Of a stretch of DNA of 64,000 bases, positions 1 to 14,100 are shown piece after piece. Under the pieces are notes generated by a model, which saw only the letters and a program-made list of their open reading frames with translations, was not told the origin of the DNA and made no database searches. Origin of the DNA: Agapanthus africanus (lineage: Eukaryota; Streptophyta; Magnoliopsida; Asparagales; Amaryllidaceae); the NCBI GenBank assembly GCA_030015575.1, contig JASDDO010000001.1, forward strand, positions 133,381,988 to 133,445,987, read 5' to 3'. The position numbers and the translations under genes are program-made. Numbering within the stretch: the stretch's first letter is position 1; each line of letters starts with the position of its first letter.

Positions 1-1130
1 TGAGGACTAGCCGGGACAGTACTCTGGTGAAATTAGAACATGGTGACCCTCTTATTTCAGATAATATTTCTCATTTGGAAGCGAGCAATCTTAATCTACA
101 TCATTCAATTGGGTCGTTAGCTGAGACTATTCGGACCTAGGGGCCTGCCATTGCACAGTTAGCTCCAGAGATTTTAGTACAGCATGGTACTCAGAGATCA
201 ATTATGCCTCCGGTGATTAGGACGTCAGATGTGTCACTTCCCAAGTTCTTGAGGCTAAAGTCTTCGGTGTTTACTGGCATGGACGCGTCAAAGGATCCGC
301 TGTCGTTCCTCGACATGGTGGTGAGGTATTTCATTTGATGAGATGCTCCGATACAAGATAAATAGAGTTAGCCAGTTTTCGGTTAGAGGGTCTTGCTCAG
401 ACATGGTGCGATTCGATCGAGAGAAGTCGAGCAGTGAGTCTTCCTCTTATGACCTGGGATGAGTTTTTGAAGGTCTTCCTAGCCCAATTTCTAGCTCAGC
501 GTGTCAGAGACGCCCGAGCATATAGTTTCGAGTCTTTGCACTAGACTCTGAACATGACAGTTGCTGAGTATGACCTTCAGTTCACCCAGTTGTCGCGATA
601 TGCTCCTTATTTGGTTCCTACGGAAAAGATCTGGATTAAGAGATTCATGCGTAGACTAGATGCTCGGTTTTTTTTCGCCCTTGGTGCCCAGCATTTCGAT
701 ACTTATGCAGAGGTAGTGGAAGCGGCCATGTTGATAGAAGAACGTTATATTGTGATTGGAGCAACTCCAGAGCCGAAGCGAGCTTGAGTTGAGACTACAT
801 CTGTTGAGCCGGAGAGTGGTGGTATAAGTGAATGGCCCCGAGAGCAGTCATTCTACACCAATAGAATGCAGAGGCCGGCCCGATTGTGTTTTAATTGTAC
901 GATGCCCGGTCATAAAGCCGAAAACTGTCATGCCAGGCATCAGGGCAGGATAGCGTCATGAAGAGCTGCTTCGTTTACTTTTCCCCCTCCACATATGATT
1001 ACTCAGGTTCTATCGAGGGATCTGAAAGGTAGTGGATATAGTGGTCCCGTGCAGAGGGTTCTTTCTCTAACTGCTCTGGGTGCTCAGGCACCTGTCGACG
1101 TTGAAGCAGGTATGCTTCAATTTCAGTTGT
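1..1130 (+). pseudogene. Ty3/gypsy gag relic
   Basis: Remnant of a retrotransposon capsid gene. Around 450-790 the frame reads like a plant chromovirus-type gag core (retrotransposon gag domain): a stretch LAQFLAQRVRDARAYSF, then MTVAEYDLQFTQLSRYAPYL. A TAG at 542-544 (CAC-TAG-ACT) breaks this otherwise continuous frame just before the ATG at 554, and the frame closes again at 785-787. A CCHC zinc knuckle (CFNCTMPGHKAENC) lies at about 889-930. Further upstream (200-450) gag-like words appear in shifting frames, with stops. No protease follows: after about 1130 the DNA is degenerate until copia element F begins at 1334. Gypsy assignment is secure from gag plus knuckle; the exact lineage is not. 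Confidence 0.75.
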
Positions 1131-1333
1131 TTTGATTGTGTTTTTGGTGATCTGTATATCACCCTTTGTCTTGGCCTTGATGTTTTGGTGATTCGAGTTT
1201 CACACTTTCGACATTGAAGAGGGAATATTTTGATGTCGGTGGTTTTGACTTATGTGTTTTGATGACTTGATTGATGTTTTCTTGCACATTAGTTGCACTT
1301 GATTTCTGTTTCGTGCACACTCGATGTTGTTTC

Positions 1334-3430
1334 TGTAAGGTTCCTTAGCACGACAGCAAGGTTTCGGGAGGTATCGTCCATGCCATTTTCAAATAATTGT
1401 CATGTTAAGCAACTCTAAACAAAGAATCTTTAACTAGAGATTTAGACAAAAGCTAATGTAAACTACTTTTATATTAAGAGAACAAGAATACAACCTTTGT
1501 AGACAGTCCTTCTCTTCACTTGCTCCGTGTAGTAGTCCCGCAACTCCATTAGGCCTCTCTTGAGACTTTGAACGAGCTTCCTCCGATGACCTTCGTGCCG
1601 AAGATGATCCATGCGAAGTCCCTCCAACTCAAGATTTCTTTACACTAAACTCATTAGTGTATGAAACACGCTACACTTGATCGCTAGTCAAATGTAGGAT
1701 GATGAAGTGGGGGATGTTAAGAGCTCACTAGTTTGTGTTCAAGCTTCATGATTCACATCATATGTGAGGGTTGAAGCTTGAGCCATGACAAGAGGAGGAA
1801 GAAGAAGCTAGAGAGCAACAATGGGAGAAACTCAACAAAAATGGCTAAGTGTTGAGAATGAGCAAGAATGAATGCCAAGTCTTGACCCCTCACTCATTCA
1901 AGCATGGAATTATGCAATATAAAATTGCAACCCTACTTGAATAGTGAGTCAAGATGAATAAACAAGAGTAAATCCCATGCTTGCAACCATGCTTCATTTT
2001 CCACCTCATTTCTAATTTCACAAAATAGAAATTTAAATGCCATGCTTCATTATATATATATATATATATACATAACGAAGAATAATTAGTGATCTAATGA
2101 TATTAGTTAAGATATAATTATATCACATATAATATATATCTCATTATTAAATCAACACTTGATCTTATAATCCGGTTATATCATATATGACCAACTAATA
2201 TCATTTATCTGTATATCACATTATCGAATCAATACTTGATTCGACAATCTGGTTATATCACATATAACCGAACTGGTAACAGAAGACTGCCAGATTACAA
2301 TACGGTATCACATACTCGTATTTAATCAGGCCCTCACATATATCACTTATGTGTCCTATTTCGTTTCACTTGAACCAGGGAACCTCTGTGTGGGACTCTA
2401 AAGACTCTTCAATACGCCAGCAGTAGGTGATCAGTCACCTACAAGCCGTCAGCGGTACTAGCTGGACATAACGGCTACCCGGGTATTGAGCGATATGAAG
2501 ATCAACAAGCAAGCTTGTCCATAGTCTCCATGAAGCCTATCGGTAAAACTACCATACAGTCCGATCTTTTCGTCTGATATGTCGCATATCATGTCTAGGG
2601 GTGGAAATCGTTAGACCCCAGTAACGTGATAAGTCATGCCGATGTCTGACCTATAACGGTTCAACAAACTACTGAAAACACTTATCAGTAAATCTCGGCC
2701 GCAGCCCTGGCCAGGGACTTCCAGTTATAGCCAATCAAGCAAAGCGCAATATCAACCCCCAATACCGGGAGAGAAGAAACCTCTCCTATCGCTCATTGCC
2801 TCCATGTGATTTGGGACTGTACCCAAAAGCCACCGTTTTGCACGTTCTCATGAACGTGGTAAGGTGGAAATCAAAGCACAGTGGGAATCACATAAGACTC
2901 TATGACGATCTCGGGTTTACAGACTAACCTGTACCAGTGTCACCAGAGGACTGCTATCTGACGATAGGTATACTACCACATAGGAGTCCTCGGCGAGTCC
3001 TGTTCAGTGTACCCAGTCTCCACTGAACACCCGTATACCATCTCTGATGCTAAACACCAATGGATGTGGGATCATCCATCGCCCATCAGATGGGTCAATA
3101 AGCGTATACGCTAGTCTACTCACGAATATCGATTCCCTGTCTCGATATTCCCTCGACTAGGAACAATTAAACGATGTACTTGTGAACTACCCTGGCCCCA
3201 TTAGTATGATCTCCATCATAGTCCTGGTAGTCAAGTACATATCCTAAGTGCTTTATCAACATGTGAGAGCATGACAGTATAAATACCAGTCTATATGTTA
3301 TGATAAAGGTAACTAGATAGCATACTGTCATGTCGAGAAAGAAAGTCCTCTCTATATATATGTCCAAGTATCCACTATAATATACATCATATATACAATA
3401 ATGGCCTCTAGGGCATACATATAACTAACA
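1334..3430 (-). repeat. 3' LTR of element F
   Basis: 2097-bp LTR reading TGTTAG...TTACA on the minus strand; its start is at 3430, next to the polypurine tract. It holds the family-wide palindrome CCCTGGCCAGGG (2705-2716) and the 46-nt stem-loop (2946-2991) with arms GAGGACT/AGTCCTC. It also holds a perfect (TA)10 microsatellite at 2051-2070. ORFs within it are not conserved in other LTRs and are not called. Confidence 0.8.
2051..2070. repeat. (TA)10 microsatellite
   Basis: Uninterrupted TA dinucleotide run inside the F LTR. Confidence 0.9.
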
Positions 3431-3444
3431 ATCTCCTACTTGCA

Positions 3445-6337
3445 CTAAGGTCAGTTGTTGTAGTATCTCATACCCAACGTCCCAAAAGTCTCTCGAATAG
3501 CATCTGGGGAATTGCCTCGGTGAGTGGATCTGCTGTATTATCCTCTATGTCAACTCTCCTGACCTCGATCTCCCGGAGATCAACTATCTCCCTGATCAGG
3601 TGATACTGTCTAAGAATATGTCTGGATCGCTGACAGGACCAGGGTTCCTAGGCCAAAGCCACAGCTCCATTGTCATCCCAATATACAGGTATTGGATGCC
3701 CAATGGTAGGAACCAGGTTCATCATATGAACCCTATTCATCCAGACAACCTCTTTGGTAGTATCGTTGGTAGCGATTTAATTGGCCTTTATCATCTAGTA
3801 TGTCATGGTATCTAGCTTGGAACTCTTCCAACATACCGTCCCTCCACTAAGGGTAAAAGACAATACCTGTGACTGACTTTCAGTCGACCTTATCACTCTG
3901 GAAGCTCGAACCAAGAACATTATTTTAGTGCTTCTCAAGTACTTAAGAATGTCCTCCATAGCTATCCAGTGATTCTTCCAAGATCCGATTGATTCCTAAT
4001 CACTACTCCTAGTGAGTCGGCTATATCTAGTCTGGTACATAACATTACATACATGATAGAGCCTACCGCCAAAACTTAGGGTATCGCTTACACGCGAGCT
4101 CTCTTCAAATCAGTCTCGGGAGACTTCTTTTTGGAGAGAGTGATTCCTGAGTGAGTGGGCAAACCACCACGCTTAGAATCCTCCATACTAAACCCCTTTA
4201 GTATGGTGTTAATGTAGCTGGATTTGGGACACTCCCAACATCCACATAGATCTATCACCATAGATCATAATCCACAAGATGTAGTGGGTATCATCCAGAT
4301 CTTCTATGGAGAATCATCGTGATAAGAGGAGCTTGACCGAGTGTAGCATAGGAACCATTTCCTATCAAGAGTATGTCATCTACGTACAATACGTGGAAGA
4401 CCGTCTTACTCTCTACAACCTTCTTGTGTATACAAGGTTCATCTACCATTTTGATTAAGTCAAACTCTTTGACTGCCACATCAAAATAGATGTTCCAACT
4501 CCGCGATGCTTGCATTGATCCTGATGGACTTAAGCATAGCTTTGAAAGTCGCAACTTTTCCATTTACACCAAGGATCTTCTCAAGATCTATTTTTTCCCA
4601 ATGGGCTTTACCCCTTCGGGTGCAATATTCAAAGTCATACTTTGTTGGTGTACATGGATTCCATCTTTGATCGCATAGCATCCAGCCATTTTGCAAAGTC
4701 TCTACTCGTGATGGCCTGACTGAACCTAGTTGGGCCATCATCTACCATGATGCAATCCTCACTCCCACTATCAGCGATAAGACCATAGTATCTCTCAAGT
4801 AGATGAGGAACCCTACCAGATTCGAGGAGAGGCTGAGGTTCGTTGGAGACTATTGAATCCTTTGGTTTCACCAAATCATCAGCTGTTAGTTTGTCAAGCT
4901 GGAACAACTTCCAGTTCTACCTCATATCCACAAATTTCTTCACAAGAAATTCCTTTTCTAAAAAGGTGGCATGCTGAGAAACAAAACACATTTTGCTCCT
5001 CAGTTAGGTAGAAGATATACCCTCGCAAACGTTTGGGTATCCTAACAAACTTACAGAACTGACCTTGCCTCGGGCTTTTCCGGATTTTGCTTTTCAACTT
5101 AGGTCGGACAACCCCATATCTTAACTCGTTTAAGACATGGTCTCTTTCCATTCCATATCTTATATGTAGTGGTAGGCACTGATTTGGTTGGAATCCTATT
5201 CAATAGGTACGCAGCTTCTCAAGTGCACAAGACTAAAAGGAAATAGGTAACTCAGCAGTACTCATCATAGAGCGCACCATATCTAATAGGGTGGGATACC
5301 TCCGCCCCGATACATCGTTGTGCTGTGGTGTATTCGAAGGAGTAAGCTGAGAGAGAATCTCATTATCCTTTTAGAAACTCCAAGAACTCCAAGCGCAAGT
5401 ATTCTCCTCCTTGATCACATCAAAGAACTTAATAGTTCTACCCGTCTGGTTCTTAACTTCAAGCTTATATTCCTTGAATTTCTCAAAAGTTTCAGACTTG
5501 TGTTTCAACAGGAACATATGTCCGAATCCTGAAAGAAGATCAGTGAATATAATGAAGTACAAAAAACCAACCTTGGTATTTGTAGACATAGGACCGTGTA
5601 CATCATCATGTATCCGTCCCAAGAGTTCAATAACTCTTTCTCTATTTCCAGTAAACAGAGTATTGGTCATTTTACCTTTGAGGCAAGACTAGCAAGTATT
5701 ATAAGATGAAAATTCGAACAGATTCTCATATTCATCCTTTTATAATTTAGCCAGTCGTGTCGCATTGATATGACCTAGTCTACAAAACCACAAGAAGGAT
5801 TCGTTCATTTCTAAACTACTCCTCTTGTGTGTGTTCTATATATTTTGAACTGTGGTTTAATTTAGAACTTATATGCTATTACATAACGTGCCTGATCCAA
5901 TCAACTCTTGATTTAGGAAAATGTTCACAACATTATCCGCCAATACAGAATTATATCCTTCTTTAACTTAATAAAGAAAATGATGTAATGTTGTATATCA
6001 GGTTCGGTATATAATAACATTAGTTCAAAATCAATGTATTTGGTAATACAAGATGATATCTGCCAATTGATTTGGCTGCAACACTTGCACCATCCTCCAA
6101 CACTTAGAGATATATCACCATTTTCCAGTTCTCTACCTTTCTGTAGCCCATGTAACATATTACATATGCGGGATCCTGATCCGGTATCAAATACCCAGGA
6201 CGTAGAGTGTACTGAGAAACAGTTCTCTGTAACTAACACACCCGAAGAAAATGCATCAACATGCTTGTTCTTCGTCTGGATGGCGTGGTAATCCGGATAT
6301 TCCCCTATTTCCTGCTCGGACTTATAACACTTATCGT
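3445..6337 (-). pseudogene. Copia pol relic of element F
   Basis: Broken pol. From right to left the minus strand shows the aspartic protease motif with DTGSGSRICN (near 6150-6190), GAG-pre-integrase and integrase fragments (about 5370-5670 and 4890-5150), reverse transcriptase with VLYVDDILLIGNGS (around 4350-4400), and RNase H remains to a stop at 3445. Many stops and frameshifts split it into pieces of 100 residues or fewer, so it encodes nothing functional. The N-terminal part matches the gag-less ORF of B (the MHVDASSSGVF region); no CCHC knuckle or gag domain is present. Confidence 0.75.
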
Positions 6338-6666
6338 GTATTTACGATACACAATGGTTTTCGTATTTAGCAATTTGCATAAAAACTGAAGTAATTCTCA
6401 TAGCAACCGCAACAGTTACAGTTATGTAAAATTTTATCTTTTGAGTTTTCACGCACACTGTTGCGACGTGAGGCGTTTTAACTCATGTGGGACTTTGGAG
6501 TTACATTATATCAAGCAGATTATATGTTTTAAAATTGGACCCCGGAAAATTGTTTTAAATTTGAGCAGAATGGATTAAGAAAAATGTTTTAAGAAGAGCA
6601 TTTAATTTAAATTCGGGGACCGAGTTTTCTTCAGGGGGGAATATCATAACATTTTGAAATATTTTA

Positions 6667-9600
6667 TGTAATAACCGAGTTCATTTATACCAATTCCAGT
6701 TCCTGTATTTATATATATGTGGTATTTTATTGATTTATCGTGTTTGGGTGCGAATGGTACTTTACATCTTTCATTGCATTCGACCCGACCCACTTGCTTG
6801 AACTTGTTGAATCATATTTATAGATTACCCTGGCTTGTTATATAGACACATGCATCTAATGTAAACTGCATACTGGCATTTCATCTAGCATCGCATATTT
6901 TACATATAACATTTTAGGTCATGTATAATAAATTAAAATTGCATTTCATAACCTGCACGATACCCCTAACCCCGTGGTAGCATCCGCGCTTCTTGTTCTC
7001 ATCCCGTTCAGTGAAACAGACATGTTTGGATGGCTACGCACACGTACGCGCATTCGTTCTTGGTGGTATGCATTTTCATTTACTGGGCATTCGTTTTGAA
7101 ATTTGAAAGTCGCATAAATTTTTCGTATTTGAAATTTGAAATTTTAGACCCGACCCGGACGCATTTTGGAATATTTTTGCATCCCGCCTAAATTCAAATT
7201 TAATTAATATTTTATTTTAATTTTAAAATTTCGTTAACTAATTATCTTTAACAGTTCACAATTTTCTCGTTAACTATTAAAATCTTTAAAACAAATCTTT
7301 TTAAAATTTTTAAAATATAAGATCCTAACTCAGTCTAACAACTAAATCCTTTTACATTTTTTTTAAATCTAAATTTTTAATAAAAATGCTGATCACTTCC
7401 TCCAGCTTTCTCCCTTTTCCCTCTGGGCCCCATCACCACGAGCCAATCAGGTTACTCCTTTCCTAGCGCTGGGCCCCACTCAAATCTCTCTCTCTTTTCT
7501 TTCCTCTTCTCTTTCTCTCTCCCCAGCACGGCTCTCTCTCTCTCCTCTTTCTCTCTCCTCTCGCACTTCCTCTCTCATCTCGCGATTACTGTGGAATCCT
7601 CGAATCTGGTCACCGCCCCTGGATCTCGTCACCTCCCTCCTATATTTTTCCTTCTTCCTTCTTTTTTTAAACCGAGCGCTATCTCCTTCCTCGCGAACCC
7701 ATCGTTGCCGAGTTCCCAAACTCAAATCCTAACCCTAAAAGCTAAATCTCCTCAACTCCAACTCCCTCAACCGAACCTCCTCCTCCTCATCTCCATCTTC
7801 CTCTTCTACTTCTTCCATATCCCGAACACCCACGACACCCACAGAACCCATCACCACCAGCTCTCCTTCGCCGCCGATCATCTCTCGCCACCACCATCAT
7901 TCTCCTCTCTTCTCCTTCCTCTCTCCTCTGTCATCATTCTCCTCTCTTCTCCTTCCTCTCTCCTCTGTCTTCTCCCTTCACAAATCCCTGCACATCCATA
8001 CACCAAGAAAACCCAGTAACCCAAACCCTAACCGAAACCCTAACATCCAAACCACCTCGCCGGAGCTCCGTCGACCCCGTCGACATCCTCACAACTCCTC
8101 TTTGCACCACAGTGAGACACTCCCCCTTCTCCATTCCCTTTTCTTTCTTTCTTTCTTTCTTCTTTTCTTTCCTTTTCTTCTTTTCTTTGCTTTTCTTTTT
8201 TTAAAACTGTTCTCTGTCTTGTTTAGATCGCCGGAACCCGGTCGTGCCGTCGATGATCCCGACGACCCAGCGAGCGTACCTGACTTGTGTGATCACCTTG
8301 TACGTTGTTTGGATCCGTTCCGTGTACCGTGCACGCGTCGCGACTTTTTCCGCCGACATGAGACATTCCGTACACCCGTTTCTTGATCCGTATAGGCAAG
8401 TAAAACTTGCTACATGCTATTTAGATTATTAAATATTTATTTAAATACATATTAAACCTGTTGTTTGAATCTAGTGCCCTATATTACATTTTTTAATATT
8501 TCGATATTCCGTTTATATCATTTTAGATTTAGAACATGAAACATATCTCGTTGCATATTAGATTACATTACACTGTACCCATATCCATATTTATATCACA
8601 TATTGCTTAGTTGTATAGCCCATAGTACCATTTTTAATAGTTTTAGCCTTTCGGATACCTATTTTGCATCCATCTCGTTTAGTATATATACAATTGCATC
8701 CCTAGATCATTTAATACATAATAATGTGTTATTAACATTCCATATTTGATGAAGTGTATTTTAATTAGTGGTGGAACTTTAACTTTAACCCTAATCGATA
8801 ATTGTGCATCCATATGTTTTAATCCATACATATTTTGCATACTACATCACATTATTCCATTTTATTATTACATTGATACCTCATACTTGTTTTTGTGTAC
8901 CCATGCTTATTATGGTTTGATTACGAGCACCCACATAACATTTGTGCACCCCCTGACACGACTTGATATTGTGCACTACTTGACATGATTGGATCCACAT
9001 ACACTACTTGATTTGACCTAATGTACCATAGCTTGACCTGTTACCTGATCTTGTTACTAATGCCAACAATCTTGACATGTTGTCCTTACGGACATTTCCT
9101 GTTGTCTATTCAGATAAACCTGTTCCTGCTTGATCCTGTGTTGGCATTAGCTCCAGATTTATCAATACCTGACTTGAATACATAACCTGGGGGTATGGGG
9201 AAATCAATGATGAAACATGACTTGTAACTCGACAGTTCGATGCTTTTACTGATCAGTCTTACGGGCTAGGCCAGCCCCGGGTGATACTGCTGACATCACT
9301 CGTCATTACATACTACCATTTTTACTGCCTTGCGGCACGTCTCGGATTCAGCCCGAGAGTCTTAGACCGTGATCCCGGGCACGCACGGGATACTATTGAG
9401 TTACATCGATGATTCATCAAATTGATTCAAAGACTTGAGAGTAGTTAACCCAATAGACCAGTCTAGATTACTCACTACACATTACCCTCACTGTCCTCAT
9501 TTATATTACTGTTATACCTGTTTTACTATTCATACACATACCTGTATATCTTGCTATCCTGTTTATATTATTGCTTGATATTATGACGCACTGACATCTG

Positions 9601-9968
9601 GGTTTTGCATGGCCCAGATTCCTTACCTTTGCAGCAGGCCGAGCAGGAGTATTTCAGTCAGCAGGCCGAGCAGTGAGGACTTTTTAGTAGTTAGTTTATT
9701 TTACATTCGGTATTTTCATTCCTAATGTGAGCCCGCATTATGGGACGTACATTCCAGTTTATTCTTGTATTGGATCTTTTGCTTCCGCATTATTTTATTC
9801 TTGACTCATTTTATTCTGTCTTATGGACATGTGTTAGATAGTTTATTATTGTTCTTGATATCTTTACAGCCGTAATATGACTGTGGAAGGATATTTCCTA
9901 CCCACAGGTAGCATGGTTGGTTATGTCACGTGCCTATCTTAGCGTACTCTGAGAAGCGGGACGTGACA
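6667..9968 (+). repeat. Probable gypsy 3' LTR
   Basis: Candidate LTR running from TGTAATAACCGAG to GGACGTGACA, about 3.3 kb. The TG...CA ends and the upstream purine run support it, but there is no second copy in the window to confirm. The long ORF at 7591-8019 is a translation of CT-rich low-complexity DNA and is not called as a gene. Confidence 0.4.
7895..7968. repeat. 37-bp tandem duplication
   Basis: Two adjacent identical copies (7895-7931, 7932-7968) of a CT-rich unit starting CATCATTCTCCTCTCTTCTC. Confidence 0.85.
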
Positions 9969-10385
9969 TTTTAGATAACAAATTATTTTATTTATTTAAT
10001 TAAAACATTTATTTTATTTTGTTTGTAATAAAAAGGTCTTTTAAAATGTGGTAGAATAGATTAGTAAAGAAATAGTTTGTTTTTACAATAAAAAGTGTCA
10101 TGAAGGGGTTTTGTGAAAACTTTAATTAATTATGGAAATTGGAATTTTGTAGGGCTTTATGTGTAAAAGGGTAGAGGTCATGGTTAAGCTTAAATCACAC
10201 TCATGGTATAATATAACTTTGGTGACACTTCATGCATACACCTCCTCCTTTCATGAAAATACCACCCCTTTTCATGCTTACACCTCTTACTCCTCTCATG
10301 CCACCTCCACCTCTCAATCTCCACCACATGCTTTCTCTACATAACACACACACATAGGAACTCCTTAGCATCTTCAAATTGAACT
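9969..10385. other. Unassigned AT-rich spacer
   Basis: About 420 bp between the gypsy LTR end and the truncated E1 LTR. AT-rich at first, then with CA/CT-rich text. No match to the other elements here and no convincing ORF (61 codons at most). It could be host DNA or a decayed LTR. Confidence 0.4.
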
Positions 10386-11123
10386 CTTATCAGTAAATCT
10401 CAACAGCCCTGGCCAGGAACTTACTGATACAGCCAATCGCGCACAGCGCAACATCAACCCCCAATACCGGGAGAGACGAAACCCCTCCTATCGCTCATTG
10501 CCTCCACATGTCTCGGGAATGTACCCAAAAGCCACCTGTTTGCATGACTCAGTAGAGCCATGGTATGGTGGAAATCAAAGCATAGTGAGAGAATACATGA
10601 GACTCTATGACGATCTCGGGTCTACAGACTAACCTGTACCAGTGTCACCTGAGAACTGCTATCCGACGATAAATATTATACCATATATGAGTTCTCTGTG
10701 AGTCCGTCCAGTGTACTCAGTCTCCACTGAGCACCCGTATACGATCTCGATGTCAAACATCAATGGATATGGGAACATCCATCGCCCATCACATGGGCCC
10801 AGCATCATATACACTAGTCTACTCTGGAATATCGATGCCCCATTTCGATACACCCACAGCTAGAGACATTTCGGGATATGCTTATAAACTACAGATGTCC
10901 CACTAGTATGATCTACATCATAATCACAGTAGTCAAGCAAAATATCCTCAAGGCTTTATCAACATGTGAAAATAAATAAAAGCATGATCAAGTGAGCATG
11001 TCAGATAAAGAGCAACCAGATAGCATACTATCATGTCGAGCAAGAATGTCCTCTGTATATATATACATGTATAAATACATCCACTATCATATAATGGCCT
11101 CTATGGAATACATATATCCAACA
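10386..11123 (-). repeat. 3' LTR of E1, truncated
   Basis: 738 bp matching 28940-29678, cut at its left side near CTTATCAG. It keeps the 46-nt stem-loop (10651-10696, arms GAGAACT/AGTTCTC) and a one-base variant of the CCCTGGCCAGGG palindrome at 10407-10418. Confidence 0.8.
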
Positions 11124-11137
11124 ATCTCCCACTTGCA

Positions 11138-14100
11138 CTAAGGCCAGTTATTGTCGTATCTCATACCCAACATCTCAAAAAGTCGCTCATGATGCGGCTG
11201 AGGGAGGGCCTTGGTGAGTGGATCCGCGGTGTTATTCTTTATGTCTACTCTCCTAATCTCGATCTTGCGGCGATCAACTATCTCTCGGATCATATGAAAA
11301 CGCCTCAGGATTTGTCTGGACCGCTGATGGGACCTGGGCTCCTTGGCTAATGCCATAGCCCCATTATTATCACAATACAATGGTATTGGATCAATAATGG
11401 TTGGAACTACTCCTAGCTCCGAGACGAACTTCCTCATCCAGACGGCTTCCTTGGTGGCATCATTTGCAGCAATGTACTCAGCTTCCATCGTAGAGTCTGC
11501 AACGGTATCCTGTTTGGAACTCTTCCAACTCACCGCCCCTCCTTTGAGGGTAAATACAAACCCAGAGATAGATTTGCTGTCGTCCTTATCACCTAGAAGC
11601 TCGAATCGATAAAGGCCTCCATTTGGATATCTCCGTTACCATACACCAAGAACAATTCTTTAGTCCTTCACAAGTACTTAAGAATGTTCTTCACAGCTGC
11701 CCAGTGATTCTCCTCTGGGTTGGACTGATACCTGCTTACTACACCAAGTGCATAAGCTATATCAGGGCGTGTACATAACATCGCATACATTATAGATCCT
11801 ACGGCTGAAGTATAGGGTATAATGCTCATGCGAGCTCTCTCTTCATTGGTCTTTGGGCAAAAGTCTTTGGAGAGAGTGACTCAATGGCAAGCAGGTAAGG
11901 CACCACGTTTGGAGTCTTCCATACTAAACCTCTTTAGGATGGTGTTGATGTACCTAGTTTGGGACAATCCCAATAACCTTTTGGATCTATCCTTATAGAT
12001 CCGAATGCCCAAGATGTACGTGGCATCACCCAGGTCCTTCATGAAGAACCTTTGTGACAAGAATGATTTGACTGACTGTAGCATAGGAATATCATTTCCT
12101 ATCAGAAGAATGTCATCCACGTACAATACGAGGAATGTGACAGCTCTCTCTACAGCCTTCTTATAAACACAAGGTTCATCTGGATTTTTGATGAAATCAA
12201 ACTCTTTGATAACATCATCAAAATAGATGTTCCAACTCCGTGATGCCTGCTTTAATCCATAAATGTACTTAAGCAATCTACATGCTTTCCCGCTGCTCCC
12301 ACTGTCAATGAAGCACTCTGGCTGATCCATATAAACGCACTCTTCTAAATCCCCATTAAGAAAAGCAGTTTTAACGTCCATCTGCCAGATTTCATAGTCG
12401 TAGTGAGCAGCAATAGCAAGTAGGATCCGAATGGATTTAAGCATGGCTACGGAAGAAAAGGTTTCGTCATAGTCCAGACCTGGTCTCTGAAGAAATCCTT
12501 TTGCCACAAGTCTTGCCTTATAGGTCTCCACCTGCCCATCTACACCAATCTTTCTTTTAAAGATCCATTTGCACCCTACGGGTTTTACCCTAGAGGGTAC
12601 AACGTCCAAAGTCCATATTTTGTTGGTGTACATAGACTCTATTTCAGATCTCATGGCATCCAGCCACTTCACAGAGTCTCCACTCGTGATAGCTTGATGA
12701 AAACTGGTAGGATCATCATCCTCTATGATGCAGTCTTCTCTATCACCATCAATGAGGAAATCGTAGTACCTCTCCGGTGGGCGAGAAGTCCTACCAGATC
12801 TACGGAGTGGCTGAGGTTCATCAGTTTCTTTTGCAACAGCCGGTTCAATCAGGTCGTCATTTGTAACTTGTGTTTATAGAACCTCTTATAGATCTACCAC
12901 ATTGCCATCAGTATCATTTGAAAAAATTCTTTTTCTAAAAATGTGGTATGCTGAGAAATAAACACCTTTTGTTCCTCCTTGTGGTAGAATAGATATCCAT
13001 AGGAATTCTTTGGATACCCTACAAACTTACACATGACTGACCGTGTCTCGAGCTTGTCCGGATTTTGGTTTTTGACATAGGCCGGACAACCGCAAATCTT
13101 AACCCGTTTAAGAGATGGTCTCTTCCCATGCCATATCTCAAATGGCGTGGTAGACACGGTTTTGGTTGGAACCCTGTTCAATAGAAACGCTGCAGTCTCT
13201 AATGCATGCCCCCAAAATGAGACAGGTAACTCAGAATCAGTCATCATGAAATGAACCATATCTAATAGGGTTCGATTCCGTCGTTCTGATACATCGTTGT
13301 GCTGTGGTGTGTAATGGGGAGTGAGCCGAGAGAGAATCCCATTCTCTTTTTGAAAGTCTGCAAACTCTGTACTGAGATACTCCTCACTTTGATCTGATCG
13401 AAGCATTTTGATACTCAATCCGGTTTATTTTTCTACTTCAAGTTTGTACTCAGTGAATTTTTCGAAAGCTTCAGACTTATGCTTTAGTAAAAACATATGA
13501 CCGAACCTTGAGAAATCATCAGTAAAGGTTATGAAGTAAGAAAAACCGCCTCTAGCCTGTGTAGACATTGGCCCGCATACATCACTATGTATGAGGGCTA
13601 AAAGCTGAGTAGCTTTTTCTCTGTGTCCTGTAAATGGAGATTTGGTCATTTTACTCTTGATACAAAACTGGCAAGTCACATAAGATTTATATTCAAAAGG
13701 GTTTAAATATCCATCTTTATATAGCTTGTTTAGTATTGTTTCGTTAATATGACCAAGTCTACAGTGCCATAGAAAAGCTTCATTTATTTCTGAAAGTTTT
13801 CTTTTATTAGTGTGATGTATGCTGAAAACTGTGTGCTGATTTAGGACGTATATCCCGTTATTAAGTGTACCATACCCAACCAACATTTGATTCAGGTTAA
13901 TGTTCATAACATTATTCTCAACACAAAATTATATCCTTCATTGTCTAACAAAGAAATGGATACAATATTACAAAGCATACTAGGTACATAATAACATGGG
14001 TTCAAAACCAATATACACCCTGACGGCAACCCCCGGTGATACTCTCCCACTGAAACCGCATGTACATTGGAACCATTTCCAATTTAGAGAGTATGGTCAC

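Larger units (their letters stand above)
1334..6337 (-). mobile_element. Copia element F, gag-less, 5'-truncated
   Basis: Minus-strand Ty1/copia element inserted in the gypsy relic. It has one complete 3' LTR (1334-3430), a polypurine tract, and a decayed pol up to about 6337. There similarity to element B stops inside the short segment that replaces gag (ATAAGTGTTATAAG on the minus strand), and gypsy-type DNA resumes. Leader, PBS and 5' LTR are missing, so no target duplication can be checked; GTTTC (1329-1333) flanks the intact side. The retained part of the ORF start matches the gag-less elements B and C rather than gag-bearing A. Confidence 0.75.
6338..9968 (+). mobile_element. Ty3/gypsy 3' end and LTR
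   Basis: Continuation of the gypsy element beyond F. Near 6610-6650 the sequence GGGGACCGAGTTTTCTTCAG followed by a G6 run resembles the end of gypsy pol and its polypurine tract. A long LTR-like stretch follows, ending in GGGACGTGACA at 9968. It includes a CT-rich block (about 7480-7600) and TTTC repeats (about 8140-8205). No PBS follows the end, consistent with a 3' LTR. Most of pol is missing, lost with the 5' part of F. Exact borders are uncertain. Confidence 0.5.

Noticed and set aside
7591-8019. 142-codon ORF in the gypsy LTR
   Set aside because: Translation of CT-rich low-complexity DNA (Leu/Ser/Pro-rich, overlapping a 37-bp tandem repeat); no domain.
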